A stretch of 64,000 bases of DNA, taken from NCBI GenBank assembly GCA_038147335.1, contig JAYQTK010000003.1, positions 1 to 64,000 on the forward strand, read 5' to 3'. Each line of letters begins with the position of its first letter. The first letter of the stretch is position 1. Origin of the DNA: Marisimplicoccus sp038147335. Lineage in GTDB: Bacteria; Bacteroidota; Bacteroidia; Flavobacteriales; Flavobacteriaceae. The notes under the pieces are model-generated. The model was given only the letters and a program-made list of their open reading frames with translations. It made no database searches and was not told where the DNA came from. Shown here one piece after another: positions 7,572 to 15,636 of this stretch. The translations under genes were made by a program, and so were the position numbers.

Positions 7572-9068
7572 TTAATTTTTACCATTTATTGCAGCAACAT
7601 ACTTAGCAAGTTCTTCTTTAACTTTTGGAAATAGTATAAATAACCCAATCATGTTTGGAAATACTAGAGCAAGAATCATAGCATCAGAAAAAGCCCAAAC
7701 AGATGACATATCTCCTGCTGCACCAATTACAATAAATACAAGGAATAATATTTTATATGTAAGATCAGAGATTTTTCCTTTACCAAAAACATACATCCAA
7801 GACTGCAGACCATAGTATGACCAAGATATCATAGTTGATAAGGCAAAAAGAACTACTGCAATTGCAAGAAAGGGTCCAGAGAAAGAAATATATTCAGCAA
7901 ATGCAGCTGAGGTTAAACCAGCACCTTCAAGTTCTTGTCCTCTCACCATAACAGCTGACGAACCTTCTACAAGATTTCCATATGTAAATAAGCTATTGTC
8001 ACCATTAAAGATAATTATTACTAAAGCAGTCATAGTACAAATAACAACAGTGTCTATAAATGGTTCAAGAAGTGCAACTAATCCTTCAGAAGCAGGGTAA
8101 CTAGTAATTACAGCTGAGTGAGCAATTGATGCAGATCCAGCACCAGCCTCATTTGAAAAAGCACCTCTTCTAAAACCTTGTACCAGTACTCCAATAAAAC
8201 CTCCAACAGCTGCCGTAGGTGCAAAAGCTTGATTAACTATCATAGCAAAGGCATCATCAACAAATGATAAGTTTGTAAAAATAATATATAAACATGCTAT
8301 TACATACATACCTGCCATAAAAGGAACTATTTTTTCAGTAACTGAAGCAATTCTTTTAATACCTCCGATTATTATAATTCCAACAACAATCATCATTATA
8401 ATTCCAACAATTGTTCTAGCAGATCCTCCACTTAGACCAAATAGACTAACCATTTGAAGTGCAGCTTGATTAGACTGAGCAGCATTTCCACCTCCAAATG
8501 ATGCGCCAATACATAGTATAGCAAAAATTACTGCAAGTATTTTACCCAACTTAGCAAACCCACGCTCTTTTAAACCTTTTGAAAGATAGTACATTGGTCC
8601 ACCATATACAGTACCATCTGAACCAACATCTCTATATTTTACACCAAGTGTACATTCAACAAACTTTGATGACATACCAAGTAGTCCACACAAAATCATC
8701 CAGAAGGTAGCACCAGGACCTCCAATAGCAATTGCCATTGCAACTCCTGCAATATTTCCATTTCCAACAGTTCCTGATACAGCTGTAGCTAATGCTTGGA
8801 AATGACTTACCTCTCCACTATCTTTTCTCTTCTTGTCAAGTCCATCATATTTACCCATTACAGTTCTCAATGACAAGCCAAAACCTCTAATATTAATGAA
8901 CCCAAAATATAATGTAAAGAAGGCTGCACCTCCAACTAGTAAAAAAATGATTGTAGGAATACCTGTTCCAAAAAACTCATGAAGAATCAATCCTTCCCAA
9001 AAGTTTGAAATTGGTTGAAAAGCTTCATTTATTCTTTCATCAATTCCTAATTTTTCTTGTGTAACCAT
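7572..9068 (-). CDS. Sodium:alanine (AGCS) family symporter
   Basis: A 498-aa membrane protein of the alanine-or-glycine:cation symporter family, importing small amino acids with Na+. Diagnostic stretches are HFQALATAVSGTVGNGNIAG, GGPGATFWMILCGLLGMSSKF, the YGGPMYY motif, and GAFSNEAGAGSA, all family hallmarks, spread over about 10-11 membrane spans. The N-terminal 25 residues are cytoplasmic or amphipathic. It is monocistronic with a TATATTTG box 57 nt upstream. The substrate is probably alanine or glycine, not proven. Confidence 0.94.
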   Translation of the reverse strand: MVTQEKLGIDERINEAFQPISNFWEGLILHEFFGTGIPTIIFLLVGGAAFFTLYFGFINIRGFGLSLRTVMGKYDGLDKKRKDSGEVSHFQALATAVSGTVGNGNIAGVAMAIAIGGPGATFWMILCGLLGMSSKFVECTLGVKYRDVGSDGTVYGGPMYYLSKGLKERGFAKLGKILAVIFAILCIGASFGGGNAAQSNQAALQMVSLFGLSGGSARTIVGIIMMIVVGIIIIGGIKRIASVTEKIVPFMAGMYVIACLYIIFTNLSFVDDAFAMIVNQAFAPTAAVGGFIGVLVQGFRRGAFSNEAGAGSASIAHSAVITSYPASEGLVALLEPFIDTVVICTMTALVIIIFNGDNSLFTYGNLVEGSSAVMVRGQELEGAGLTSAAFAEYISFSGPFLAIAVVLFALSTMISWSYYGLQSWMYVFGKGKISDLTYKILFLVFIVIGAAGDMSSVWAFSDAMILALVFPNMIGLFILFPKVKEELAKYVAAINGKN

Positions 9069-9125
9069 AATTTTTAATGTATTGTATTTCTGAATAATTT
9101 ATGCCAATTAAACTTGGACGAGCTC

Positions 9126-9133
9126 CAAATATA
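9126..9133 (-). promoter_or_regulatory. TAnnTTTG promoter box for the AGCS symporter
   Basis: On the minus strand this reads TATATTTG, 57 nt upstream of the start at 9068. It leaves an untranslated leader of about 50 nt, longer than most in this window; no riboswitch-like structure was recognised in it. Confidence 0.5.
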
Positions 9134-9187
9134 AAATAAATAGTATGAGATGAGAAAAATTATTAAATAAATTCTGAGATAACTTAT

Positions 9188-9502
9188 TTAAGAGTTATTT
9201 TTTTCACCAGTCCATTCAGATATTCCACCAAGTAAATTAAATAAATTTTCGTATCCAAATGTCTTCATTATTTGACATGCTTGAACACTTCTAACTCCAG
9301 AGTGACAATAAACATAATAGTTTAAAGACTTATCCATTCTTTCAAGACCATCCATAAATGATTGAGGATTTCGGATATTTAAAAGTTTGGCATTAGGAAT
9401 ATGTGATTCTTCAAATTCTTCTTCTGATCTAACATCTAGCAGACATCCTTTATCATCATTTTTTAGCTTTTCAATAAGTTCCTCTGAGCTTAAATCAATC
9501 AT
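9188..9502 (-). CDS. Rhodanese-like domain protein
   Basis: A 104-aa single rhodanese domain. It has the LLDVRSEEEFEESHIPNA entry motif (21-38) and the active-site loop CHSGVRS with catalytic Cys66. Such proteins move sulfane sulfur or handle persulfides in the cytoplasm; no signal peptide is visible. The ends of its reading frame are clear of neighbours, with 119 bp to the AGCS gene and a divergent small-protein gene on the other side. The physiological partner is unknown. Confidence 0.9.
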   Translation of the reverse strand: MIDLSSEELIEKLKNDDKGCLLDVRSEEEFEESHIPNAKLLNIRNPQSFMDGLERMDKSLNYYVYCHSGVRSVQACQIMKTFGYENLFNLLGGISEWTGEKNNS

Positions 9503-9611
9503 AAGTTTTTATTTTAAAAATAAGTAAATACAATAGTATATTAAAAAAACTTAATGATTAGTTTTTTTAATTCAATTCTATTTATGTATTTTGGAGGCAA
9601 ATAAATTTTAT

Positions 9612-9785
9612 ATGAAATATTTTCAAAAATCTGATATATTCCTAATAGGTGCCGCATTTGTTTCTTTTGTTTTATCTGTATCATTATGGTTTTATGGATA
9701 TAAAGACGAAGGTCTATTTGTTGGACTTTGGGTTCCATCAATTCTTTCTTTTGGATGTTATTTTAAACAAATGCTGAATAAATAA
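9612..9785 (+). CDS. Small two-span membrane protein, unknown function
   Basis: A 57-aa protein starting MKYFQKSDIF at the ATG at 9612; an earlier in-frame ATG at 9591 is possible but lies in promoter-like DNA. Two hydrophobic segments (about residues 8-25 and 33-50) are joined by GYKDEGL, and the end is positively charged. I do not recognise the family. It is followed after 1 bp by a second small membrane protein, so the two are probably co-translated and may form a complex. The trp leader begins directly after that pair. Confidence 0.6.
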   Translation: MKYFQKSDIFLIGAAFVSFVLSVSLWFYGYKDEGLFVGLWVPSILSFGCYFKQMLNK

Positions 9786-9786
9786 G

Positions 9787-10014
9787 ATGGGCGATACTTT
9801 CATTTTTATTATGGGACTAGTATGTACTGGTGCAGTTATTGCAGCAACATTTTTATCTATTAACGAGCTTAAGGATGTTAATGAACCTTCGGTTAAAACA
9901 ATGGATGTGGCGGAAGGTGCAAAGAGACATTTAAAACTTATCTCGACAGCTATATTTATTATTATTGGGTTTGTTTCTGTAGGATTATTTTGTTTTTATT
10001 TTATATTTGCCTAA
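9787..10014 (+). CDS. Small two-span membrane protein, unknown function
   Basis: A 75-aa protein with a hydrophobic N-terminal span (residues 3-24), a charged central stretch (ELKDVNEPSVKTMDVAEGAKRHLK) and a C-terminal span (52-74). Family not recognised. It lies 1 bp after the 57-aa membrane protein gene. Its TAA stop is immediately followed by the ATG of the trp leader peptide (TAAATG), so its last codons overlap the putative trp promoter box. Confidence 0.65.
   Translation: MGDTFIFIMGLVCTGAVIAATFLSINELKDVNEPSVKTMDVAEGAKRHLKLISTAIFIIIGFVSVGLFCFYFIFA
10002..10009 (+). promoter_or_regulatory. TAnnTTTG promoter box for the trp leader/operon
   Basis: TATATTTG is a full match to the Bacteroidota -7 consensus. 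It lies inside the last codons of the 75-aa gene and ends 5 nt before the leader-peptide ATG at 10015. Transcription from it would begin at or within a few bases of that ATG. A clear -33 TTG at the usual spacing is not evident; TCTG at 9976-9979 is the best candidate. Confidence 0.5.
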
Positions 10015-10059
10015 ATGATTAAAATTAACACATACTGGTGGTGGACACATGAATGTTAG
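10015..10059 (+). CDS. trpL: trp operon leader peptide (three consecutive Trp codons)
   Basis: A 14-codon reading frame encoding MIKINTYWWWTHEC, with TGG TGG TGG at 10036-10044 and stop TAG at 10057-10059. Three adjacent Trp codons in a very short frame just before trpE and before an intrinsic terminator are the signature of ribosome-mediated transcription attenuation: charged tRNA-Trp lets the ribosome pass and the terminator form, while starvation stalls it at the Trp run. Residues 2-7 (IKINTY) equal residues 3-8 of TrpE. The trpL name is used by analogy with enterobacteria; no homology to E. coli TrpL is implied. Confidence 0.88.
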   Translation: MIKINTYWWWTHEC

Positions 10060-10094
10060 TATTCGTGGATAAAACTATTATATTATAGCTTGTC
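10046..10094 (+). promoter_or_regulatory. Candidate alternative RNA structures of the trp attenuator
   Basis: Two pairings that could switch the attenuator are visible. The first joins CAC and GAAT (10046-10054, two-base bulge) with ATTCGTG (10061-10067), covering the end of the leader frame and its stop. The second joins AACTAT (10073-10078) with ATAG(C)TT (10085-10091), which would occupy part of the 5' arm of the terminator. A ribosome stalled at the Trp codons would block the first. Both stems are AU-rich and were found by eye, so the exact antiterminator is tentative. Confidence 0.4.
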
Positions 10095-10114
10095 TCACGA
10101 CAGGCTTTTTTTTT
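10087..10114 (+). terminator. trp attenuator intrinsic terminator
   Basis: An 8-bp stem AGCTTGTC/GACAGGCT (one T-G pair) with loop TCAC is followed by an uninterrupted run of nine T (10106-10114). It sits between the leader-peptide stop and the trpE ATG at 10118, only three bases after the T-run, so it can block trp operon transcription and its stem also lies close to the trpE ribosome-landing site. Confidence 0.9.
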
Positions 10115-10117
10115 GCT

Positions 10118-11515
10118 ATGAAAATAAAGATTAACACATATCACAAAAAAATTTTTGCAGACACAATTACTCCTGTAGAAGTATACCTTAAAATTAGAGA
10201 TATCTTTCCTAATAGCCTTCTTCTTGAAAACAGTGATTATATGCTAGCAAATAACAATTACTCATATATATGCTTTAACCAGATTGGTCATATTAAAATT
10301 AAAGACTATAACGTTGAATGTAAATTTCCAGGAGGAGATTATGAGTCTAAAGAACTAAAAAAAGGTGAAAAAGTTTCGAGTATAATTCATGATTATATAG
10401 AAAAATTTGAGATAGACAATTCAAAATTTAAATTCCTAAACAATGGAATGTTTGGCTTTATGAGTCATGAATCAATTAAATATTTTGATAGTATAGAAAT
10501 AGAAACCAAAAAAGATTTTGATATACCTGATGTTTATTATGGATTATATCAAAATATTATAGCAATAAGTCAATTTAACCATGAAGCTCATCTTTTTTGT
10601 AATACAATTGAAAAATCATCAAATATCGATACTATTGAAAGTATACTAAATAACAAAAGTTTCTCGGTGTTTGATTTTAAAAAAATTGGCAATTCTGAGT
10701 CTGAAATTACCGATAAGGAATATATTGAGTATGTTAATAAGGCAAAAGACCATTGTAAAAGAGGTGATGTCTTCCAACTTGTTCTATCAAGAAGGTATAC
10801 TCAAAAATTTAAGGGTGATGAATTCAATGTTTACAGAGCATTAAGGTCTATAAATCCTTCTCCATATTTATTCTTTTTTGATTATGGTGACTACAAGATT
10901 TTTGGAAGCTCTCCTGAGGCCCAAATAGTAATTAATAATAGAAAGGCAGAAATACATCCCATTGCAGGAACATTTAAAAGGACCGGAAATGATGAAAAAG
11001 ATCAAATCACTGCAAAGGAGTTGGCAAAAGATCCAAAAGAAAATTCAGAACATATAATGCTTGTAGATCTTGCCAGAAATGATCTTAGCAGAAGTGGAAA
11101 TAATGTTAAAGTTGAAAAAAATAGAGAGATTCAGTTTTATTCTCATGTAATCCATTTAGTGTCAAAGGTAACTGCAACATTAAAAGAAGGGATAAAGTCT
11201 TATCAGGTTGTAGAAGATACTTTCCCAGCTGGAACACTTTCTGGTGCACCAAAACATAAAGCATTAGAACTAATTGAAAAATATGAAAAAGTTAATAGAA
11301 ACTTCTATGGTGGGGCTATTGGCTTTATTGATTTTAGCGGGAACTTTAATCATGCAATTATTATTAGATCATTCTTTAGTAAAAACAATATTTTAAATTA
11401 TCAAGCTGGTGCAGGAATAGTTATTGATTCAGATCCAGAAAAAGAATTAGAAGAAGTTCAAAATAAATTAGGAGCGTTAGATAAAGCTTTAATTGAAGCT
11501 GAGTTGATAAAATGA
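10118..11515 (+). CDS. trpE: Anthranilate synthase component I
   Basis: Converts chorismate plus ammonia (or glutamine via TrpG) to anthranilate, the first step of tryptophan synthesis. At 465 aa it has the normal length. The N-terminal LLENS (35-39) corresponds to the Trp feedback-binding LLES element. The C-terminal chorismate-binding domain shows FGSSPEAQ, HPIAGTFKRTG, LVDLARNDLSR, and TFPAGTLSGAPK. It starts three bases after the attenuator T-run. It overlaps trpG by 4 bp (ATGA). The pabB alternative is unlikely given the complete trp operon downstream. Confidence 0.97.
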   Translation: MKIKINTYHKKIFADTITPVEVYLKIRDIFPNSLLLENSDYMLANNNYSYICFNQIGHIKIKDYNVECKFPGGDYESKELKKGEKVSSIIHDYIEKFEIDNSKFKFLNNGMFGFMSHESIKYFDSIEIETKKDFDIPDVYYGLYQNIIAISQFNHEAHLFCNTIEKSSNIDTIESILNNKSFSVFDFKKIGNSESEITDKEYIEYVNKAKDHCKRGDVFQLVLSRRYTQKFKGDEFNVYRALRSINPSPYLFFFDYGDYKIFGSSPEAQIVINNRKAEIHPIAGTFKRTGNDEKDQITAKELAKDPKENSEHIMLVDLARNDLSRSGNNVKVEKNREIQFYSHVIHLVSKVTATLKEGIKSYQVVEDTFPAGTLSGAPKHKALELIEKYEKVNRNFYGGAIGFIDFSGNFNHAIIIRSFFSKNNILNYQAGAGIVIDSDPEKELEEVQNKLGALDKALIEAELIK

Positions 11516-12078
11516 AAAAAATATTTTTAATAGATAATTATGATTCATTCACATATAATCTTCTGTTTTATTTGGAGGAGTTAGGTTGTGATGTAACAGT
11601 GAAAAGAAATGATTTATTCGAGGTTGAGGATATAAAAAATTTTGATGCAATCTTAATTTCACCTGGACCTGGAATACCATCAGAATCTGGCAAAACTTTA
11701 GAAGTGTTAAAGTATTATTCTGAAAGCAAAAATATTTTAGGTGTTTGTCTTGGACAACAAGCAATTGCAGAGGCATTTGGAGGAAAACTTAGAAATTTAG
11801 AGAGAGTTTATCATGGAGTGGCAACTAAAATCAATGTAGTAGAAGATGATATAATTTTTGATGGAATTAAGGGTAAGATTAAAGTTGGAAGATATCACTC
11901 TTGGATTGTAGACAAACCAATTCCTGAAAATTTAATTGTAACATCTTTAGATAAAAATGGCGAAATAATGTCATTAAAACATAAAAAATATAATGTAAGA
12001 GGTGTTCAATTTCATCCTGAATCTGTTTTAACACCAAAGGGCAAAAAGATGATAAAAAATTGGGTAAAAAGTATATGA
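11512..12078 (+). CDS. trpG: Anthranilate synthase component II (glutamine amidotransferase)
   Basis: A 188-aa class I amidotransferase that supplies ammonia to TrpE. Visible features are the N-terminal IDNYDSFTYNL, the PGPGIP loop (51-56), the nucleophile Cys79 in GVCLGQQA, and the catalytic HPES near the C-terminus (GVQFHPESVLTP). It overlaps trpE by 4 bp upstream and trpD by 4 bp downstream. In many bacteria one such subunit also serves aminodeoxychorismate synthase; whether that holds here cannot be told. Confidence 0.96.
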   Translation: MKKIFLIDNYDSFTYNLLFYLEELGCDVTVKRNDLFEVEDIKNFDAILISPGPGIPSESGKTLEVLKYYSESKNILGVCLGQQAIAEAFGGKLRNLERVYHGVATKINVVEDDIIFDGIKGKIKVGRYHSWIVDKPIPENLIVTSLDKNGEIMSLKHKKYNVRGVQFHPESVLTPKGKKMIKNWVKSI

Positions 12079-13067
12079 AAGAAATTTTAAATAGACTGAC
12101 AAATTATGAAACCTTAACTGAAAAGGAAGCTAGTGATATTATTATTCAAATTTCAGAGGGTAAACTAAATACAAGTGAAATATCGTCATTTCTAACAATC
12201 TTTATGATTAGAAATATAACTATTGAAGAATTAAGTGGATTTAGAAAAGCTCTAATTGACTTATCATTAAAAATTGACCTTGATGAATTTGACACTATAG
12301 ACCTATGTGGGACTGGAGGAGATGAAAAAGACACATTCAATATATCAACTTTAGCATCGTTTGTTACTGCTGGAAGTGGAGTAAAAGTAGCAAAACATGG
12401 AAATTATGGTGTTTCATCTAGTTGTGGATCCAGTAATGTACTGGAACATTTAGGTATAAATTTTACGAATGATTATGATAAAATTAAAAATGCTGTTGAT
12501 AAAGCAAACATTTGTTTTCTTCATGCTCCATTATTTCACCCTGCAATGAAAAATGTAGCTCCAGTTAGAAAAGAACTTAGATTAAAAACATTTTTTAATA
12601 TGCTAGGCCCAATGGTTAACCCATCTATGCCAAAAAAACAGATGGTTGGTGTATACAATTTAGAACTTGCAAGAATTTACAATTACCTCTACCAGAATAC
12701 TAATATTGAATATAATATAATTCACGCTTTAGATGGATATGATGAGATTTCTTTAACAGGAAATACTAAAGTCTATTCTAGATCCAATGAATTTATATTA
12801 GAATCTAAGGATTTTAATCTAGACAATATAGATGCAGATTTAATTAAAGGAGGAAAGGATGTCGAATCATCATCAAAGATTTTTATGAATGTTCTTAATG
12901 GAAGTGGATCCAATGAACAAGAAAATGTTGTTTGCGCAAATGCTTCAATGGCTATTTCACTGTCAAAAAATGTTTCAATTATTGAGGCTTTTGAAATTGC
13001 TAAGGAATCAATTAAAAGTAAAAGTGCATTAAGATGCTTTGAGAAACTTATTGAATTAATGAAATGA
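12075..13067 (+). CDS. trpD: Anthranilate phosphoribosyltransferase
   Basis: Transfers phosphoribose from PRPP to anthranilate. The 330-aa protein shows DLCGTGGDEKDTFNIST (PRPP-binding GTGGD), AKHGNYGVSSSCGSSNVLE, and the KTFFNMLGPMVNP segment of the family. I prefer the ATG at 12075 (MKEILNRL), which overlaps the trpG stop as ATGA, over the in-frame ATG at 12060. Its stop overlaps trpC by 4 bp, so translation is coupled throughout the operon. Confidence 0.96.
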   Translation: MKEILNRLTNYETLTEKEASDIIIQISEGKLNTSEISSFLTIFMIRNITIEELSGFRKALIDLSLKIDLDEFDTIDLCGTGGDEKDTFNISTLASFVTAGSGVKVAKHGNYGVSSSCGSSNVLEHLGINFTNDYDKIKNAVDKANICFLHAPLFHPAMKNVAPVRKELRLKTFFNMLGPMVNPSMPKKQMVGVYNLELARIYNYLYQNTNIEYNIIHALDGYDEISLTGNTKVYSRSNEFILESKDFNLDNIDADLIKGGKDVESSSKIFMNVLNGSGSNEQENVVCANASMAISLSKNVSIIEAFEIAKESIKSKSALRCFEKLIELMK

Positions 13068-13855
13068 AAATTTTAGATAAGATTGTTGCTGATAAAAAAA
13101 GCGAGATAGATAATTTATCTTCAAAAATACCAATATCTGTTTTGGAAGATAATATTCTTTTTTCTCGAAAATGTATTTCTCTAAAAGAGTCTATATTAAA
13201 AAGTTCTAGTGGAATAATATGTGAATTTAAAAGAAGATCTCCCTCCAATGCTAATATAAATTACAAATCAACTATTTCAGAAGTTGTTAAAGGATATCAA
13301 GAGGCTGGAGCTGCTGGATTATCAATCCTTACAAATAAGAAATATTTTGATGGAGATATTGAGGATATCATTGAAATAAGAAATTTTGCAGAGATTCCTA
13401 TTTTACGAAAAGAATTTATAATTAGCGAATATCAAATATTTGAAGCTAAATCAATTGGGGCTGACGCAATATTATTAATTGCATCAATTCTTACTTCAGA
13501 AGATATTTTGAATTTTAGTTCCTTAGCCAAGAGCCTAGGTCTTGAAGTATTAGTTGAGGTACACACCTATGAAGAATTGAAAAAAATATCAGGAAATGAT
13601 ATTGATATAATTGGTGTTAATAATAGAAATCTTGACACTTTAGAGATCGATTTAAATAACAGTATTGAAATGTATAAAGAGATTCCTGATGAATTTATTA
13701 AGATATCTGAAAGTGGTATTAGTAAGGTTGAATCAATTTTAAGACTTAGAGAAGTTGGCTATCAAGGATTTTTAATTGGCGAGAATTTTATGAAAAGTAT
13801 TGATCCAATGGAGGAGGCATATAATTTTATAAAAGAGGTTGAAAATGAAATTTAA
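13064..13855 (+). CDS. trpC: Indole-3-glycerol phosphate synthase
   Basis: Closes the indole ring from CdRP. The 263-aa TIM barrel carries CEFKRRSPS (substrate-binding Lys after the first strand), AAGLSILTNKKYFDGD, PILRKEFIISEYQI, GVNNRNL, and ISESGI, all in family order. It overlaps trpD (ATGA) and trpF (11 bp). It is monofunctional, not fused to TrpF as in enterobacteria. Confidence 0.96.
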   Translation: MKILDKIVADKKSEIDNLSSKIPISVLEDNILFSRKCISLKESILKSSSGIICEFKRRSPSNANINYKSTISEVVKGYQEAGAAGLSILTNKKYFDGDIEDIIEIRNFAEIPILRKEFIISEYQIFEAKSIGADAILLIASILTSEDILNFSSLAKSLGLEVLVEVHTYEELKKISGNDIDIIGVNNRNLDTLEIDLNNSIEMYKEIPDEFIKISESGISKVESILRLREVGYQGFLIGENFMKSIDPMEEAYNFIKEVENEI

Positions 13856-14471
13856 AGTTTGTGGATTATTTAATGATAAAAATATTCAGCAAGTAGCTGA
13901 ATTAAATCCTGATTACATCGGTCATATTTTTTGGGAAAAATCTGTAAGGTATGTAAAGACTAAAACTCCAAACCTTAAATCTGAAATAAAAAAAACTGGT
14001 GTTTTTTTTAACTCAAATTTTGATGTTGTAATTGACAAAGTATCAAAACATAATTTAGCTTGTGTTCAATTACATGGAGATGAGTCACCTGAATTTTGTA
14101 AAAAAATATTAGATAGTGGGATTCAAGTTATTAAGTCATTTAGAATTGATGATAAATTTGATTTTGGTGTTTTAAAAAATTATGAAGACTATTGTGACAT
14201 GTTTTTATTTGATTCAAAATCAGAACTTCCTGGAGGAACTGGCAAGTCATTTAACTGGGAGAATTTAAAAAAATATAATTTAAAAAAGGATTTTTTTATC
14301 AGTGGTGGTATAGGGCTTCACTCTATTGATGCGCTATTTGATCTTTTAAAAATGGATCTTCCTGTCTATGGGATAGATGTAAATAGTAAATTTGAGGACG
14401 ACAACTATTTGAAAAAAATTGATGAATTAAAAACTTTTATAGAAACAATTAAAAATGAAGTATACAGTTGA
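13845..14471 (+). CDS. trpF: Phosphoribosylanthranilate isomerase
   Basis: Amadori isomerase converting PRA to CdRP. The 208-aa barrel has the catalytic Cys in KFKVCGLF (residues 2-9), LHGDESPEFC, the FLFDSKSELPGGTGKSFNW segment with the catalytic Asp, and SGGIG. The ATG at 13845 inside the end of trpC is the better start; a TTG two codons earlier is also in frame. Its end overlaps trpB by 17 bp. Confidence 0.95.
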   Translation: MKFKVCGLFNDKNIQQVAELNPDYIGHIFWEKSVRYVKTKTPNLKSEIKKTGVFFNSNFDVVIDKVSKHNLACVQLHGDESPEFCKKILDSGIQVIKSFRIDDKFDFGVLKNYEDYCDMFLFDSKSELPGGTGKSFNWENLKKYNLKKDFFISGGIGLHSIDALFDLLKMDLPVYGIDVNSKFEDDNYLKKIDELKTFIETIKNEVYS

Positions 14472-15636
14472 CAAAAAAGGGTTTTATGGAAACTATGGAG
14501 GTGCTTTTGTACCTGAAATGCTATTTCCAAACCTTGACGAATTAGAAAAAAACTATAACAAGATTATAAATGATTCTGATTTTCAGAAAGATTATAATAA
14601 TCTTTTAAAGGATTATGTAGGAAGACCAACTCCATTATATTTTGCAGAAAGAATGTCAGAGAAATATAAATGTAAAATATATTTTAAAAGAGAGGACTTG
14701 TGCCATACAGGAGCTCATAAAATAAATAATACTGTTGGTCAAATTTTACTAGCTAAAAGATTAGGAAAGAAAAGAATTATTGCTGAAACAGGTGCTGGTC
14801 AACATGGAGTTGCCACAGCAACTGTTTGTGCATTAGCAGGAATTGAATGTGTAATATATATGGGAGCTATTGATATAAAAAGACAAGCTCCTAATGTTGC
14901 TAGAATGAAAATGCTGGGAGCAAGTGTAGTTGCAGCTGAATCTGGAAGTAAAACTCTCAAGGATGCTACAAATGAGGCTATTAGAGATTGGATTAATAAT
15001 CCTATTACAACTCACTACATTATTGGATCAGTTGTTGGTCCTCATCCATATCCTGATATGGTTGCCAAATTTCAATCAATCGTTTCTAAAGAGATAAAGT
15101 CTCAGTTAATTGAAAAAGAAGGAACTGATAGCCCGGATTATTTAATAGCTAATATTGGAGGAGGAAGTAATGCAGCTGGATTATATTATCATTATTTAGA
15201 AGACGAGAAAGTAAAAATTATTTCAGTTGAAGCAGCTGGTGAAGGTGTTGAGTCTGGTAAAAGTGCTGCTACATCAGTTCTTGGTAAAACTGGAATTATT
15301 CATGGAAGTAAAACTCTTTTAATGCAAACCAAGGATGGGCAAATAGTTGAGCCTTACTCCATATCAGCTGGCTTAGATTATCCTGGTGTTGGTCCACTTC
15401 ATGCACATTTATTAGAAAGCAAAAGAGCAGAGTTCATGTCGATAACGGATAGTGATGCTATGCTAGCAGGATTAGAAGTCTCTAAACTAGAAGGAATTAT
15501 TCCTGCAATAGAAACTGCTCATGCATTTGCTGCATTTAAGTATTTAGATTTTAAACCAAATGATATAATTGTTGTTAACTTCTCTGGAAGAGGAGATAAA
15601 GACTTAAATACTTACATTGATTATTTTAAATTATAA
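14455..15636 (+). CDS. trpB: Tryptophan synthase beta subunit
   Basis: PLP enzyme that joins indole and serine to make tryptophan. The 393-aa protein shows the Schiff-base Lys89 in HTGAHKINN, AETGAGQHGVA, GAHP-region residues in SVVGPHPYPDM, the phosphate-binding GGGSNA loop, and the C-terminal SGRGDKD. This is the common TrpB1 type that pairs with TrpA. It overlaps trpF upstream; its stop and the trpA start share one base (TAATG). Confidence 0.97.
   Translation: MKYTVDKKGFYGNYGGAFVPEMLFPNLDELEKNYNKIINDSDFQKDYNNLLKDYVGRPTPLYFAERMSEKYKCKIYFKREDLCHTGAHKINNTVGQILLAKRLGKKRIIAETGAGQHGVATATVCALAGIECVIYMGAIDIKRQAPNVARMKMLGASVVAAESGSKTLKDATNEAIRDWINNPITTHYIIGSVVGPHPYPDMVAKFQSIVSKEIKSQLIEKEGTDSPDYLIANIGGGSNAAGLYYHYLEDEKVKIISVEAAGEGVESGKSAATSVLGKTGIIHGSKTLLMQTKDGQIVEPYSISAGLDYPGVGPLHAHLLESKRAEFMSITDSDAMLAGLEVSKLEGIIPAIETAHAFAAFKYLDFKPNDIIVVNFSGRGDKDLNTYIDYFKL

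Noticed and set aside
9541..9741. Minus-strand frame opposite the 57-aa membrane protein
   Set aside because: Low-complexity Ile/Lys-rich product; the plus-strand frame has clear membrane spans and an adjacent partner gene.
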